Source: Modicisalibacter ilicicola DSM 19980
Lineage (GTDB): Bacteria; Pseudomonadota; Gammaproteobacteria; Pseudomonadales; Halomonadaceae
Length of the DNA: 64,000 bases
Assembly (NCBI RefSeq): GCF_900128925.1
Contig: NZ_FQUJ01000003.1
Span: 83,354 to 147,353 of the forward strand
Reading direction: 5' to 3'
The notes under the pieces were generated by a model, which ran no database searches, was not told the origin of the DNA, and worked only from the letters and a program-made list of their open reading frames with translations. Positions 53,688-61,315 of the stretch are shown piece by piece; position 1 is the first letter of the stretch; each line of letters begins with the position of its first letter. Both the position numbers and the translations under genes were made by a program.

Positions 53688-55262
53688 ATGCCCAAACCGT
53701 TGATTCTCGTGCTCGGCGACCAGCTCAGCCTCGATCTGGCAACGTTGCGCGACGCTCCCGCCGACGCCGTGATCGCGCTCTGCGAGGTGGCGGGTGAAGG
53801 ACGCTATGTGCCCCATCATCCACAGAAGATCGCGCTGATCTTCGCCGCCATGCGCCACTTTGCCCGACGGCTGCGCGGCAAGGGATGGCGCGTGCACTAC
53901 AGCGCCCTGGATGACGATGATAACTGTCAGGACCTGCTCGATGAAGCCGAGCGCCTCGCCGCCCTTTACGGCTGCGGCGAGATACGCGTCGTGCGTCCCG
54001 GGGAGTGGCGGCTGCTGGCGCGCCTGCGACGCCGCAAGGCGAACTGGGCGATCGTCGAGGATGATCGCTTCTTCTGCCCCCTGGAGGACTTCGCCGCCTG
54101 GGCCGAGGGTCGCGAGCAACTGCGCATGGAGAACTTCTATCGACAGATGCGCCGGCGCACCGGGTTGCTGATGGAGGACGATGCACCGGCCGGTGGTCAA
54201 TGGAACTTCGATCACGACAACCGCCAGCCCATCCGCCGTGATCTCGACTTTCCTACGCCTCCCGTCCATCGCCGGGACACGCTGACCCGGCAGGTACTGG
54301 GCCTGGTCGAGACACACTTCGCCGGGCATTTCGGTGAACTCGAGGCATTCAACTGGCCGGTGACCCGGCGCCAGGCCCTGGTCGACCTGCGTCATTTCAT
54401 CACGCACTGCCTCCCTGATTTCGGTCGTTACCAGGATGCCATCAGCGATACCCATCCCACCCTGTTTCATGCCCGGCTGTCGGCGGCGATGAACATCGGC
54501 CTACTGGAGCCGCGCGAGGTCTGCGAGGCGGCCGAGTCCGCCTATTACCGGGGCGATGCGCCGATCAACGCGGTGGAAGGCTTCATTCGCCAGATCCTCG
54601 GCTGGCGCGAATTCGTACGTGGCATCTACTGGTTGAAGATGCCGGCCTACAAGCGCGAGAACCGCCTGGGCGCCGAGCGCGGCCTGCCGGCGTTCTACTG
54701 GAATGCCGAGACCGACCTGCGCTGCCTCAGGCGTGCCTTGGAGATGACCCGGGACAACGCCTATGCTCATCACATACAGCGACTGATGGTCACCGGCAAC
54801 TTTGCCCTGCTCTGCGGCGTCAAGCCCGAAGCACTGTGCGACTGGTACCTGGCCGTCTATGCCGATGCCTTCGAGTGGGTCGAGCTACCCAACACGCTGG
54901 GCATGGTGCTGCACGCCGACGGCGGTCTCCTGGGTTCCAAGCCCTACTGCGCCTCGGGCAAGTACATCGACCGCATGTCCGATCACTGCCGCCATTGCCG
55001 CTACGACGTCAAACAGGTCACCGGCGAGAACGCCTGCCCCTTCAACAGCCTCTACTGGGCATTCCTGGAGCGGCACGCCGAACGTCTGGAAAGCAATCCA
55101 CGCATGAAACTGATCTATGGCTCCCTCAAACGCATGAAGGAAGAAAAGCGCCGGGCGATGCGCGATCAGGCCAGCCGGTTCCTGGAAAGCATCGACTGGG
55201 AGACGGCCTACGGCCAGGGCGATCATCTGCAGGGCTACCGTGACACCCGGGAGGATCCATGA
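53688..55262 (+). CDS. FeS-type cryptochrome/(6-4) photolyase-related protein
   Basis: A 524-residue protein of the FeS-BCP family (prokaryotic (6-4) photolyase type). N-terminal Rossmann-like domain starts LILVLGDQLSLDL and binds a ribolumazine/8-HDF-type antenna; the C-terminal helical FAD domain has GFIRQILGWREFVRGIYW near 300 and NLGxx/ELPNTLGMVLHADGG near 400. The four cluster-binding cysteines fit CGVKPEALC near 372, CRHC near 437 and ENACPF near 452. It repairs (6-4) photoproducts or senses light. The stop overlaps the downstream DCC-family gene. Confidence 0.92.
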   Translation: MPKPLILVLGDQLSLDLATLRDAPADAVIALCEVAGEGRYVPHHPQKIALIFAAMRHFARRLRGKGWRVHYSALDDDDNCQDLLDEAERLAALYGCGEIRVVRPGEWRLLARLRRRKANWAIVEDDRFFCPLEDFAAWAEGREQLRMENFYRQMRRRTGLLMEDDAPAGGQWNFDHDNRQPIRRDLDFPTPPVHRRDTLTRQVLGLVETHFAGHFGELEAFNWPVTRRQALVDLRHFITHCLPDFGRYQDAISDTHPTLFHARLSAAMNIGLLEPREVCEAAESAYYRGDAPINAVEGFIRQILGWREFVRGIYWLKMPAYKRENRLGAERGLPAFYWNAETDLRCLRRALEMTRDNAYAHHIQRLMVTGNFALLCGVKPEALCDWYLAVYADAFEWVELPNTLGMVLHADGGLLGSKPYCASGKYIDRMSDHCRHCRYDVKQVTGENACPFNSLYWAFLERHAERLESNPRMKLIYGSLKRMKEEKRRAMRDQASRFLESIDWETAYGQGDHLQGYRDTREDP

Positions 55263-55660
55263 CCTCACCCTTCGCGGCTCGTGCGCCGATTACGCTCTTC
55301 TACGATGGCGGCTGCGCGCTGTGTCGTCGCCAGGTGGGCTGGCTCGAGCGTCATCGCCACCGTGAGCGCATTCGCTTCATCGACATTCGCGCCGACGGCT
55401 TCGACCCCGCGCCCTGGGGTCGCGACTGCGACGAGCTGATGGGAAGGCTCTACGCCCTGGATGGCGCGGGGCACTGGTTCGCGGGAATGGAGTCGAGCCG
55501 TGCGCTCTACGCCGTGCTCGGTCATCGCTGGCTGGTGAGGTTGACCTGTCTGCCGGGGCTCAGGCCATTGCTCGACGCGCTGTACATGGCGGTGGCGAGG
55601 CGGCGCAATCGACTCGCTCGCTGGCTGGAACCCGACAGCAGGGATGCCGGGAATGGCTGA
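55259..55660 (+). CDS. DCC-family (DUF393) thiol-disulfide oxidoreductase-like protein
   Basis: A 133-residue protein with the CxxC motif in FYDGGCALCRRQVGWL near residue 14 and the ALYAVLGHRWLVRL segment near 82. DCC proteins are predicted thiol-disulfide oxidoreductases. The ATGA overlap with the photolyase-related gene means they are co-translated. Confidence 0.9.
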   Translation: MTSPFAARAPITLFYDGGCALCRRQVGWLERHRHRERIRFIDIRADGFDPAPWGRDCDELMGRLYALDGAGHWFAGMESSRALYAVLGHRWLVRLTCLPGLRPLLDALYMAVARRRNRLARWLEPDSRDAGNG

Positions 55661-55673
55661 TCCGTCCGAGGGG

Positions 55674-55976
55674 TCAGAATACCAAAGGCATGCGTGAGCC
55701 GAGCGGCTCGTCGTAATGCGCCTCGCGGCCGATCATCTCGTCATGGGCCACATACTGCACCAGATAGGCCCGGTGAATGCCGGCGCGCTTGAGTTCCAGA
55801 TAGACGTCATCCAGGGCGCGAAACAGCATCGGCTTGCCGCGTCGGGTCAGGAGATGACGCTCGCCTTCCACGTCCTCCAGCTCCACCTGATAGCAGCGGC
55901 TTCCTGCATGGCTGATCACGCGAATCTCGCCATTGTCGTGATGGCGTACGTAATGTTTCAGTTCTTGAAGGTCCAT
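55674..55976 (-). CDS. DUF6482 family small protein
   Basis: A 100-residue cytoplasmic protein, mostly beta with mixed charge, resembling the DUF6482 proteins of Halomonas and Pseudomonas. It has MDLQELKHYVRHHDNGEIRV at the start and CYQVELEDVEGERHLL near 28. Function unknown. GAGGGAAC precedes the ATG. Confidence 0.75.
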   Translation of the reverse strand: MDLQELKHYVRHHDNGEIRVISHAGSRCYQVELEDVEGERHLLTRRGKPMLFRALDDVYLELKRAGIHRAYLVQYVAHDEMIGREAHYDEPLGSRMPLVF

Positions 55977-56093
55977 GTTCCCTCCGAGTCAATGAATGGA
56001 TGCGCTACCCCGCACCCGCAGGCATCCAGCCTGCCTCGCGCCTATTACGATTTCATTAACCCGGGAAGGTTCAACCGCCCTTCGCGGGAGAGT

Positions 56094-56393
56094 TCACCCT
56101 TGCGGGTAACTCGATGGATCGATCGCCACGCCGAGGGAGTTGCGATCCACCCAGTTGCCCGCCTTGGTCTCCTTGTAGCGGAACACGACGCGATCGCCGA
56201 CCGCGACCGGCAACTCCGTATCCTCGGTCTGGTAGCTGTAGGCCTGGCCATCGACGACCAGGTGATAGCGGTAGAGATCCGGCATGCCCAACCACTCCTT
56301 GAAGGGGCCCTCACGCTCCACGCTCTCGAGAATGCCGCGCGCCTCGAGCTTGGGGGCGCGCTTGCGGTTGCCGCGTCGAAAACCACTGGCCAT
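56094..56393 (-). CDS. Hypothetical protein downstream of dnaB
   Basis: A 99-residue basic protein, not recognised. It opens with a lysine/arginine-rich stretch (FRRGNRKRAPKLEARG) and continues with alternating beta-like segments (YRYHLVVDGQAYSYQ, VGDRVVFRYKE). An OB-like or SH3-like fold is possible. GAGGATC precedes the ATG and it lies ten bases after dnaB, so it is probably co-transcribed with the replicative helicase. Confidence 0.7.
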   Translation of the reverse strand: MASGFRRGNRKRAPKLEARGILESVEREGPFKEWLGMPDLYRYHLVVDGQAYSYQTEDTELPVAVGDRVVFRYKETKAGNWVDRNSLGVAIDPSSYPQG

Positions 56394-56403
56394 GGAAGAT
56401 CCT

Positions 56404-57792
56404 CTATTCGCCGAAATGCTGTCCGTAGCTGTCCGGAGCCAGATCCTCGAAGCGCGTGTACTTGCCGATGAAGGCCAGGTGCACGGTCCCGATGGGTCCG
56501 TTACGCTGCTTGCCGATGATCAGCTCGGCCAGCCCCTTGTTATCCGGATTATCCGTATTGTAGACCTCGTCACGATAGACGAAGGCGATGACATCTGCAT
56601 CCTGTTCGATCGCGCCCGATTCACGAAGGTCCGACATCACCGGACGCTTGTTGGGGCGCTGCTCCAGGGAGCGGTTGAGCTGCGACAGGGCGATGACCGG
56701 GCAGCCGAACTCCTTGGCCAGTCCCTTGAGGGAGCGCGATATCTCCGAGATTTCGCCGGTGCGGTTCTCGGAAAACCCGGGGATCTGCATCAGCTGCAGA
56801 TAGTCGATCATGATCAGGCCCAGGTTGCCCTGTTCGCGCACCACGCGGCGGATGCGCGAGCGCATCTCGTTGGGCGACAGCGCCGCCGTGTCGTCGATGA
56901 ACAGCTGCTTGTCCTTTAGCAGGTTGACCGCCGAGGTCAGGCGCGGCCAGTCCTCGTCCTCGAGCTGCCCGGTACGCACCCGGGTCTGGTCGATGCGTCC
57001 CAGGGAGGAGAGCATGCGCAGCATCAACGACTCGGCGGGCATCTCCATGGAGAACACCATCACCGGCTTGTCGCTGGAGATGACGGCGTGCTCGACCAGG
57101 TTCATGGCAAAGGTGGTCTTGCCCATGGAGGGACGCCCGGCGATGATCACCAGGTCAGAGGGCTGCAGCCCCGAGGTCATGTCGTCGAGATCACGGAACC
57201 CCGAGGAGAGCCCCGTCATCTGCCCCTGCATGTTGAACAACTCGTCGATGCGATCCACGGCCTTGGAGAGCAGTTGACTCATGCCGATGGGACCGCCGGA
57301 CTTGGGGCGCGACTCGCTGATCTGGAACACCAATCGCTCGGCCTCGTTGACCAGTTCGTCGGCGGCCCGTCCCTGGGGGCTGAACGCCCCCTCGGCGATC
57401 TGGTTGGCCGCCTGGATCAGCTTGCGCAGGGTGGCGCGCTCGCGGACGATGTCCGCGTAGGCCCGGATGTTGCCGGCCGAGGGCGTATTGCGCGCCAGCT
57501 CTGCCAGGTAGGCGAGCCCGCCCACGGTATCGAGCTGATCGCGGTTCTCCAGGGCCTCGGAGAGGGTTACCACGTCGAGGGGGTGGGCGGACTCCGCCAG
57601 CTGGATCATGGCGTTGAACACCAGCCGATGTTCGTAGCGATAGAAATCGTCCGCCACCAGCCGTTCGGAGACGGTGTCCCAGGCGTCATTGTCGAGCATC
57701 AAGCCGCCCAGCACCGACTGTTCCGCCTCCAGGGAGTGCGGAGGCACCTTGAGCGCCGCGGTTTCCTGATCGGGTTCGAGAAATTCATTCAT
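56404..57792 (-). CDS. dnaB: Replicative DNA helicase DnaB
   Basis: A 462-residue hexameric helicase. N-terminal domain (about 14-115) with PHSLEAEQSVLGGLMLD, then the RecA-like ATPase domain with Walker A GRPSMGKTTFAMN near 220 and Walker B LIMIDYLQLMQI near 325. The C-terminal QLNRSLEQRPNKRPVMSDLRESG block is conserved. Start MNEFLE at 57792 is preferred over 57831; neither has a strong ribosome site. In many gammaproteobacteria dnaB follows rplI as here. Confidence 0.96.
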   Translation of the reverse strand: MNEFLEPDQETAALKVPPHSLEAEQSVLGGLMLDNDAWDTVSERLVADDFYRYEHRLVFNAMIQLAESAHPLDVVTLSEALENRDQLDTVGGLAYLAELARNTPSAGNIRAYADIVRERATLRKLIQAANQIAEGAFSPQGRAADELVNEAERLVFQISESRPKSGGPIGMSQLLSKAVDRIDELFNMQGQMTGLSSGFRDLDDMTSGLQPSDLVIIAGRPSMGKTTFAMNLVEHAVISSDKPVMVFSMEMPAESLMLRMLSSLGRIDQTRVRTGQLEDEDWPRLTSAVNLLKDKQLFIDDTAALSPNEMRSRIRRVVREQGNLGLIMIDYLQLMQIPGFSENRTGEISEISRSLKGLAKEFGCPVIALSQLNRSLEQRPNKRPVMSDLRESGAIEQDADVIAFVYRDEVYNTDNPDNKGLAELIIGKQRNGPIGTVHLAFIGKYTRFEDLAPDSYGQHFGE

Positions 57793-57827
57793 GACGGGCG
57801 GGCCTTCGACAATCCGGATAGCGGCGC

Positions 57828-58136
57828 TCATTCTATCCCATCGGCTGCCACCACCCTAACCCGGTCTATCTTACTTTTCAGGGAGGGCCGCCAGCTTTTC
57901 AGGGAGGGCCGCCAGCTTTTCAGGGAGGGCCGCCAGCTTTTCAGGGAGAGGGGCGCCAGGCCACCTCCGGATCGATCTCGTAGCCCCAGGGCAGTCCCGA
58001 GTTGCGCCAGCCATTGACGGCTCGAACCCTTTGCCGCGGGCTCGGCGAAGACCTGGTCGGCCATGAAAGACACCGTGGCAATGGCGACAATCAGCGCCAG
58101 GGCAGCGTGGAAGAAGAAATAGTGCAGACTTTTCAT
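57828..58136 (-). CDS. Small exported protein with seven-residue tandem repeats
   Basis: A 102-residue frame with AGAGGTTG before its ATG. Residues 1-31 form a signal-like hydrophobic segment (ALALIVAIATVSFMADQVFA, cleavage likely after VFA); a glycine-rich middle follows; residues 65-89 are SLKSWRP repeated three times plus SLKS. The basic tail ends at residue 102. Its stop is 35 bp before the dnaB start, so both may share a transcript. No family recognised; the repeat may be recent replication slippage and not a functional domain. Confidence 0.55.
   Translation of the reverse strand: MKSLHYFFFHAALALIVAIATVSFMADQVFAEPAAKGSSRQWLAQLGTALGLRDRSGGGLAPLSLKSWRPSLKSWRPSLKSWRPSLKSKIDRVRVVAADGIE
57874..57948. 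repeat. 21-bp tandem repeat (3.6 copies) inside the small exported gene
   Basis: Unit CTTTTCAGGGAGGGCCGCCAG occurs perfectly at 57874-57894, 57895-57915 and 57916-57936, then as a 12-bp partial unit. Because 21 is a multiple of three it encodes a repeated heptapeptide without breaking the frame. Confidence 0.95.
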
Positions 58137-58180
58137 GACCACAACCTCTAACGTGGTGATCGATCCACTATACGGCAGAA

Positions 58181-58221
58181 GAAAAGCACGGCAGGAGAAA
58201 AGCACGGCAGGAGAAAAGCAT
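58181..58221. repeat. 16-bp tandem repeat upstream of the small exported gene
   Basis: GAAAAGCACGGCAGGA at 58181-58196 and 58197-58212, then a partial third copy. It lies between the rplI terminator and the small ORF/dnaB transcript, where the promoter is expected. Confidence 0.85.
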
Positions 58222-58258
58222 AGGGGAATTGCCCCCCGTGGAGGCGGGGCAAGCAACG

Positions 58259-58295
58259 AAAAAAAGGCGTGCAGGTAAAAACCCTGCACGCCTTT
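58259..58295 (-). terminator. Rho-independent terminator of the rpsF-rpsR-rplI operon
   Basis: A perfect 13-bp stem (58263-58275 with 58283-58295, GGCGTGCAGG core) with a 7-base loop, followed on the minus strand by a run of seven T. It lies 24 bp downstream of the rplI stop and ends the ribosomal operon. Confidence 0.92.
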
Positions 58296-58319
58296 CTTTC
58301 ACTATCCGGCAACGTCGGT

Positions 58320-58766
58320 CTATTCGGCGACCACGACCACACGAATGGTGGCATCGACTTCCGCATGCAGGTGCAGCTGGATGTCGTATTCGCCGGTGGC
58401 ACGAATCGGCCCTTCCGGCATGCGCACTTCGCTCTTGGCCACTTCGATGCCGGCCTGGTAGAGCGCATCGGCCAGATCACGCGGTCCGATCGAGCCGAAC
58501 AGCTTGCCTTCGTCGCCGGCCTTGGCGACCAGGGAAAGCTCGATGTCGTTGAGCTGTTCGGCGCGCTTTTCAGCCTCGTTTCTGCGCTCGGTAGCCTGGG
58601 CTTCGAGCTCGGCACGTTGCGCTTCGAACGCTTCCACGTTTTCCTTGGTTGCCGGCACGGCCAGGCCGTAGGGCACCAGGTAGTTACGACCGTAACCGGG
58701 CTTGACGGTGACCTTGTCACCCAGATCACCCAGCTTGCCGATCTTGTCGAGCAGAATGACTTCCAT
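58320..58766 (-). CDS. rplI: Ribosomal protein bL9
   Basis: A 148-residue large-subunit protein with the two-domain bL9 shape. N-terminal [19 protein letters not shown] and the connecting [21 protein letters not shown] with a long helix, then the C-terminal domain. Start at 58766 matches the family N terminus. Last gene of the rpsF-rpsR-DUF2232-rplI operon. Confidence 0.97.
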   Translation of the reverse strand: MEVILLDKIGKLGDLGDKVTVKPGYGRNYLVPYGLAVPATKENVEAFEAQRAELEAQATERRNEAEKRAEQLNDIELSLVAKAGDEGKLFGSIGPRDLADALYQAGIEVAKSEVRMPEGPIRATGEYDIQLHLHAEVDATIRVVVVAE

Positions 58767-58782
58767 CTCGTTAACCTCTATG

Positions 58783-59634
58783 TCATTGGCTGCGGGCCAG
58801 TCGGCCGCGAAAATCCGCGAAGGTATCGATGAAACCCAGCAGCAGCACAATCAAAATCATGGGCCATGTCGTCAGCAGCAGTATGTAGAACGCCACTAGC
58901 CATAGCTTGTTCATGCCCTTGAGACCAATAAGACCGTGTATCAACGCGACGCCACATACCAGCAGCGGCACCCAGGCGAGCATGGCCAGCGAGGGTAGTG
59001 CCAGCACCATGCCCATCACGCCAAGGCCAATGAGCACCGCCAGCTCCTTCACCCCGAGTCGCAGGGCGTGGAACTCGCTGCGAAAGCCGCCAGGATTGTA
59101 CAACCCTGCCTGCCAGCTGCGCGCCAGCGCAAGACACGCCACCGCAGCCAACAATACGATCAATCCCGTCACGCCACCGATCAGCAGTGCAGCCAACTGC
59201 TCGGTGGCGACGCCCTGCTCGTTGAGCTGACCCAGCATGCGCTCGATTTCCGGGGAACTCTGGCGCAACTGTTCCAGCAGCGGCCCCGCCCCGCCGGGGG
59301 GCAGGAATATCCCCAGTTGGATCATCACCGCGCCCGCCAGGGCACCGACGATCAGCGCTTCGCTCCAGCTCAACCGAGCACGCAGCACGGTGGCCATCAA
59401 CGTCACCAGCAGCAGACTCGCCAGCGGAATGGTGTCGCCCTGGCTCCACCACCATCCGGCGGGAAGGGCTGCGGCGATGATCACCACCAGGGCCGCGCTC
59501 AGTCCGCGACGCAGCGTCACCAATCCGGCCACGGCGGCACTGAACCAGAACAGCCAGGGAACGATGCCGGCCAGCAAGGCGGCACCCGCCGCCTGTGGTG
59601 CGCCGCGCATCACCCAACGAGCCAGGGGTAGCAT
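58783..59634 (-). CDS. DUF2232 (YybS-like) membrane protein
   Basis: A 283-residue membrane protein with about eight helices. It belongs to the DUF2232 proteins commonly encoded between rpsR and rplI in Pseudomonas and relatives. Function unknown. A GTG directly precedes the ATG start (GTGATG), so initiation at 59637 or 59634 is possible; the latter is used here. It may be an envelope component whose synthesis follows ribosome production. Confidence 0.85.
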   Translation of the reverse strand: MLPLARWVMRGAPQAAGAALLAGIVPWLFWFSAAVAGLVTLRRGLSAALVVIIAAALPAGWWWSQGDTIPLASLLLVTLMATVLRARLSWSEALIVGALAGAVMIQLGIFLPPGGAGPLLEQLRQSSPEIERMLGQLNEQGVATEQLAALLIGGVTGLIVLLAAVACLALARSWQAGLYNPGGFRSEFHALRLGVKELAVLIGLGVMGMVLALPSLAMLAWVPLLVCGVALIHGLIGLKGMNKLWLVAFYILLLTTWPMILIVLLLGFIDTFADFRGRLARSQ

Positions 59635-59648
59635 CACGCGATATCGGC

Positions 59649-59876
59649 TTACTGGTGACTATCGGTATAGGGCAGCAGCGACAGGTAACGAGCGCGCTTG
59701 ATGGCCGTGGAGAGCTGACGCTGGTAGCGCGCCCGAGTGCCAGTGATGCGGCTCGGTACGATCTTGCCGGTCTCGGTGATATAGGCCTTGAGCGTATCGA
59801 TATCCTTGTAATCGATATACTTCACGCCTTCTGCGGTGAAACGGCAGAACTTGCGGCGACGGAAAAAACGTGCCAT
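59649..59876 (-). CDS. rpsR: Ribosomal protein bS18
   Basis: A 75-residue small-subunit protein with [13 protein letters not shown] at the start and [21 protein letters not shown] near 45. It forms the bS6-bS18 pair; the bS6 gene is 24 bp upstream. Confidence 0.97.
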   Translation of the reverse strand: MARFFRRRKFCRFTAEGVKYIDYKDIDTLKAYITETGKIVPSRITGTRARYQRQLSTAIKRARYLSLLPYTDSHQ

Positions 59877-59900
59877 GGATCATCCTCCTGGTAGTGCGGA

Positions 59901-60305
59901 TCAGTTGGCTTCAGCGGTTTCTGACTGCTCGGAGCTGTCTGAACGTTCGGTGCGGGGCTTGTCGTCACGACGCGAACGCTTCTCGTCGGCCGGCTTCATC
60001 ATCGGCGAGGCTTCGGTGACGGCTTCCTTGCAGCGCACGACCAGGCTACGGATGATGGCATCGTTGAAGCGGAAGATGTTCTCGATTTCCTCGAGAGTCT
60101 CGCCGCGGCACTCGATGTTCATCAGTACGTAGTGGGCCTTGTGGATCTTGTTGATCGGATAGGCCAGGTGACGGCGGCCCCAATCTTCAAGACGATGGAC
60201 GGTACCGCCGTTTTCGGTGACGAGGCCGGTGTAGCGCTCGACCATCGAGGGTACCTGCTCGCTCTGGTCCGGATGGACCATGAAGACGATTTCATAATGA
60301 CGCAT
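59901..60305 (-). CDS. rpsF: Ribosomal protein bS6
   Basis: A 134-residue small-subunit protein with [18 protein letters not shown] at the N terminus and [19 protein letters not shown] near 50. The charged C-terminal tail is longer than in E. coli, beyond about residue 100. First gene of the operon, driven by the promoter at 60408. Confidence 0.97.
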   Translation of the reverse strand: MRHYEIVFMVHPDQSEQVPSMVERYTGLVTENGGTVHRLEDWGRRHLAYPINKIHKAHYVLMNIECRGETLEEIENIFRFNDAIIRSLVVRCKEAVTEASPMMKPADEKRSRRDDKPRTERSDSSEQSETAEAN

Positions 60306-60407
60306 GAACTCTCCTTACGGTTTGACAGCTTCCGCAGGCCAGGAAGAACCCGCCGAGGAAGCAAGGAGTCGTGGTTTACTGGGTGAGGGTGTTCGAAGAA
60401 CCGCACA

Positions 60408-60436
60408 ATTGTAGTGATCGCACCCCTTTCTTGCAA
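60408..60436 (-). promoter_or_regulatory. Sigma-70 promoter of the rpsF operon
   Basis: On the minus strand, TTGCAA (60431-60436) and TACAAT (60408-60413) are separated by exactly 17 bp, 103 bp upstream of rpsF. The 100-bp leader could hold a bS6:bS18 autoregulatory structure, which I could not confirm. Confidence 0.7.
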
Positions 60437-60475
60437 GAAAAGGCCTGTCGATCAGATGAAGCAAGGCTGCTGCGC

Positions 60476-61315
60476 TCAGTGATGCCTTTGCCGCACTGCC
60501 TCGTAGAGGCAGATGCCGGCCGCCACCGACACGTTGAGGCTGGACACGCTGCCGGCCATGGGCAGCTTGATCAGCGTGTCGCACGCCTCCCGGGTCAGGC
60601 GACGCAGCCCCTTGCCCTCGGCCCCCATGACCAGCGCGCAGGGACCGGTGAGGTCGACCTCGAACAGGCTGGCTTCGGCCTCTCCCGCGGTGCCGCTCAG
60701 CCAGACACCGGCCTCCTTGAGCCGGGCCATGGCACGGGCCAGGTTGGTGACCTGATAGACCGGCACGCTTTCCGCGGCGCCGCTGGCCACCTTGCGCACC
60801 GTGGCATTGAGGGGCGCCGTCTTGTCCTTGGGCAGGATGACGCCATGCGCCCCGGCCGCGTCGGCGCTGCGCAGGCAGGCCCCCAGATTGTGCACGTCGG
60901 TGACGCCGTCGAGAATCAGCAGCAACGGTGGCGCCTCGTGGGGCCAGCCGTTGAGCCGCAGCATGAGCGCTTCCTCGCTTTGGGCCACGAGCGGGGCACA
61001 GAAGGCGATGACGCCCTGATGGGCTCCGCTCTGAGCGATCTCGTCGAGCGCTTCACGAGGCTGACCGAGCAGGCGCGTTCCGGCACGGCGTGCCTGTTCG
61101 ACCAGGGCATTCAGACGCACCTCAGCCCGGCCTTCTTGGACCCACAGCTCCCGAGGAGGGTCGCCCCGCTCGAACAGTGCCTCCACGGCATGCACGCCGA
61201 ACACCGGATCCAGCCCGCCAGGCGCAGCCGCTCCGGAGGCCTGACGCCCCCGGGACGGCTTGTGACGCCTCCCCGACGATGGGGCGTGGGAACGCCGTGG
61301 CGCACCACGACTCAC
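60476..61315 (-). CDS. rlmB: 23S rRNA 2'-O-methyltransferase RlmB (G2251)
   Basis: A 279-residue SPOUT methyltransferase with an L30e-like N-terminal domain (VFGVHAVEALFE near 38) after a basic extension. The knotted domain has DVHNLGACLRSADAAGAHGVI near 140, VMGAEGKGLRRLTREACD near 230 and SSLNVSVAAGICLYEA near 257. The GTG start overlaps the rnr stop (GTGA), so they are translationally coupled. Confidence 0.95.
   Translation of the reverse strand: MSRGAPRRSHAPSSGRRHKPSRGRQASGAAAPGGLDPVFGVHAVEALFERGDPPRELWVQEGRAEVRLNALVEQARRAGTRLLGQPREALDEIAQSGAHQGVIAFCAPLVAQSEEALMLRLNGWPHEAPPLLLILDGVTDVHNLGACLRSADAAGAHGVILPKDKTAPLNATVRKVASGAAESVPVYQVTNLARAMARLKEAGVWLSGTAGEAEASLFEVDLTGPCALVMGAEGKGLRRLTREACDTLIKLPMAGSVSSLNVSVAAGICLYEAVRQRHH

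Noticed and set aside
55990..56060. Inverted repeat GCAGGC-ATCCA-GCCTGC as a terminator
   Set aside because: Stem is only six bases and no T run follows on either strand.
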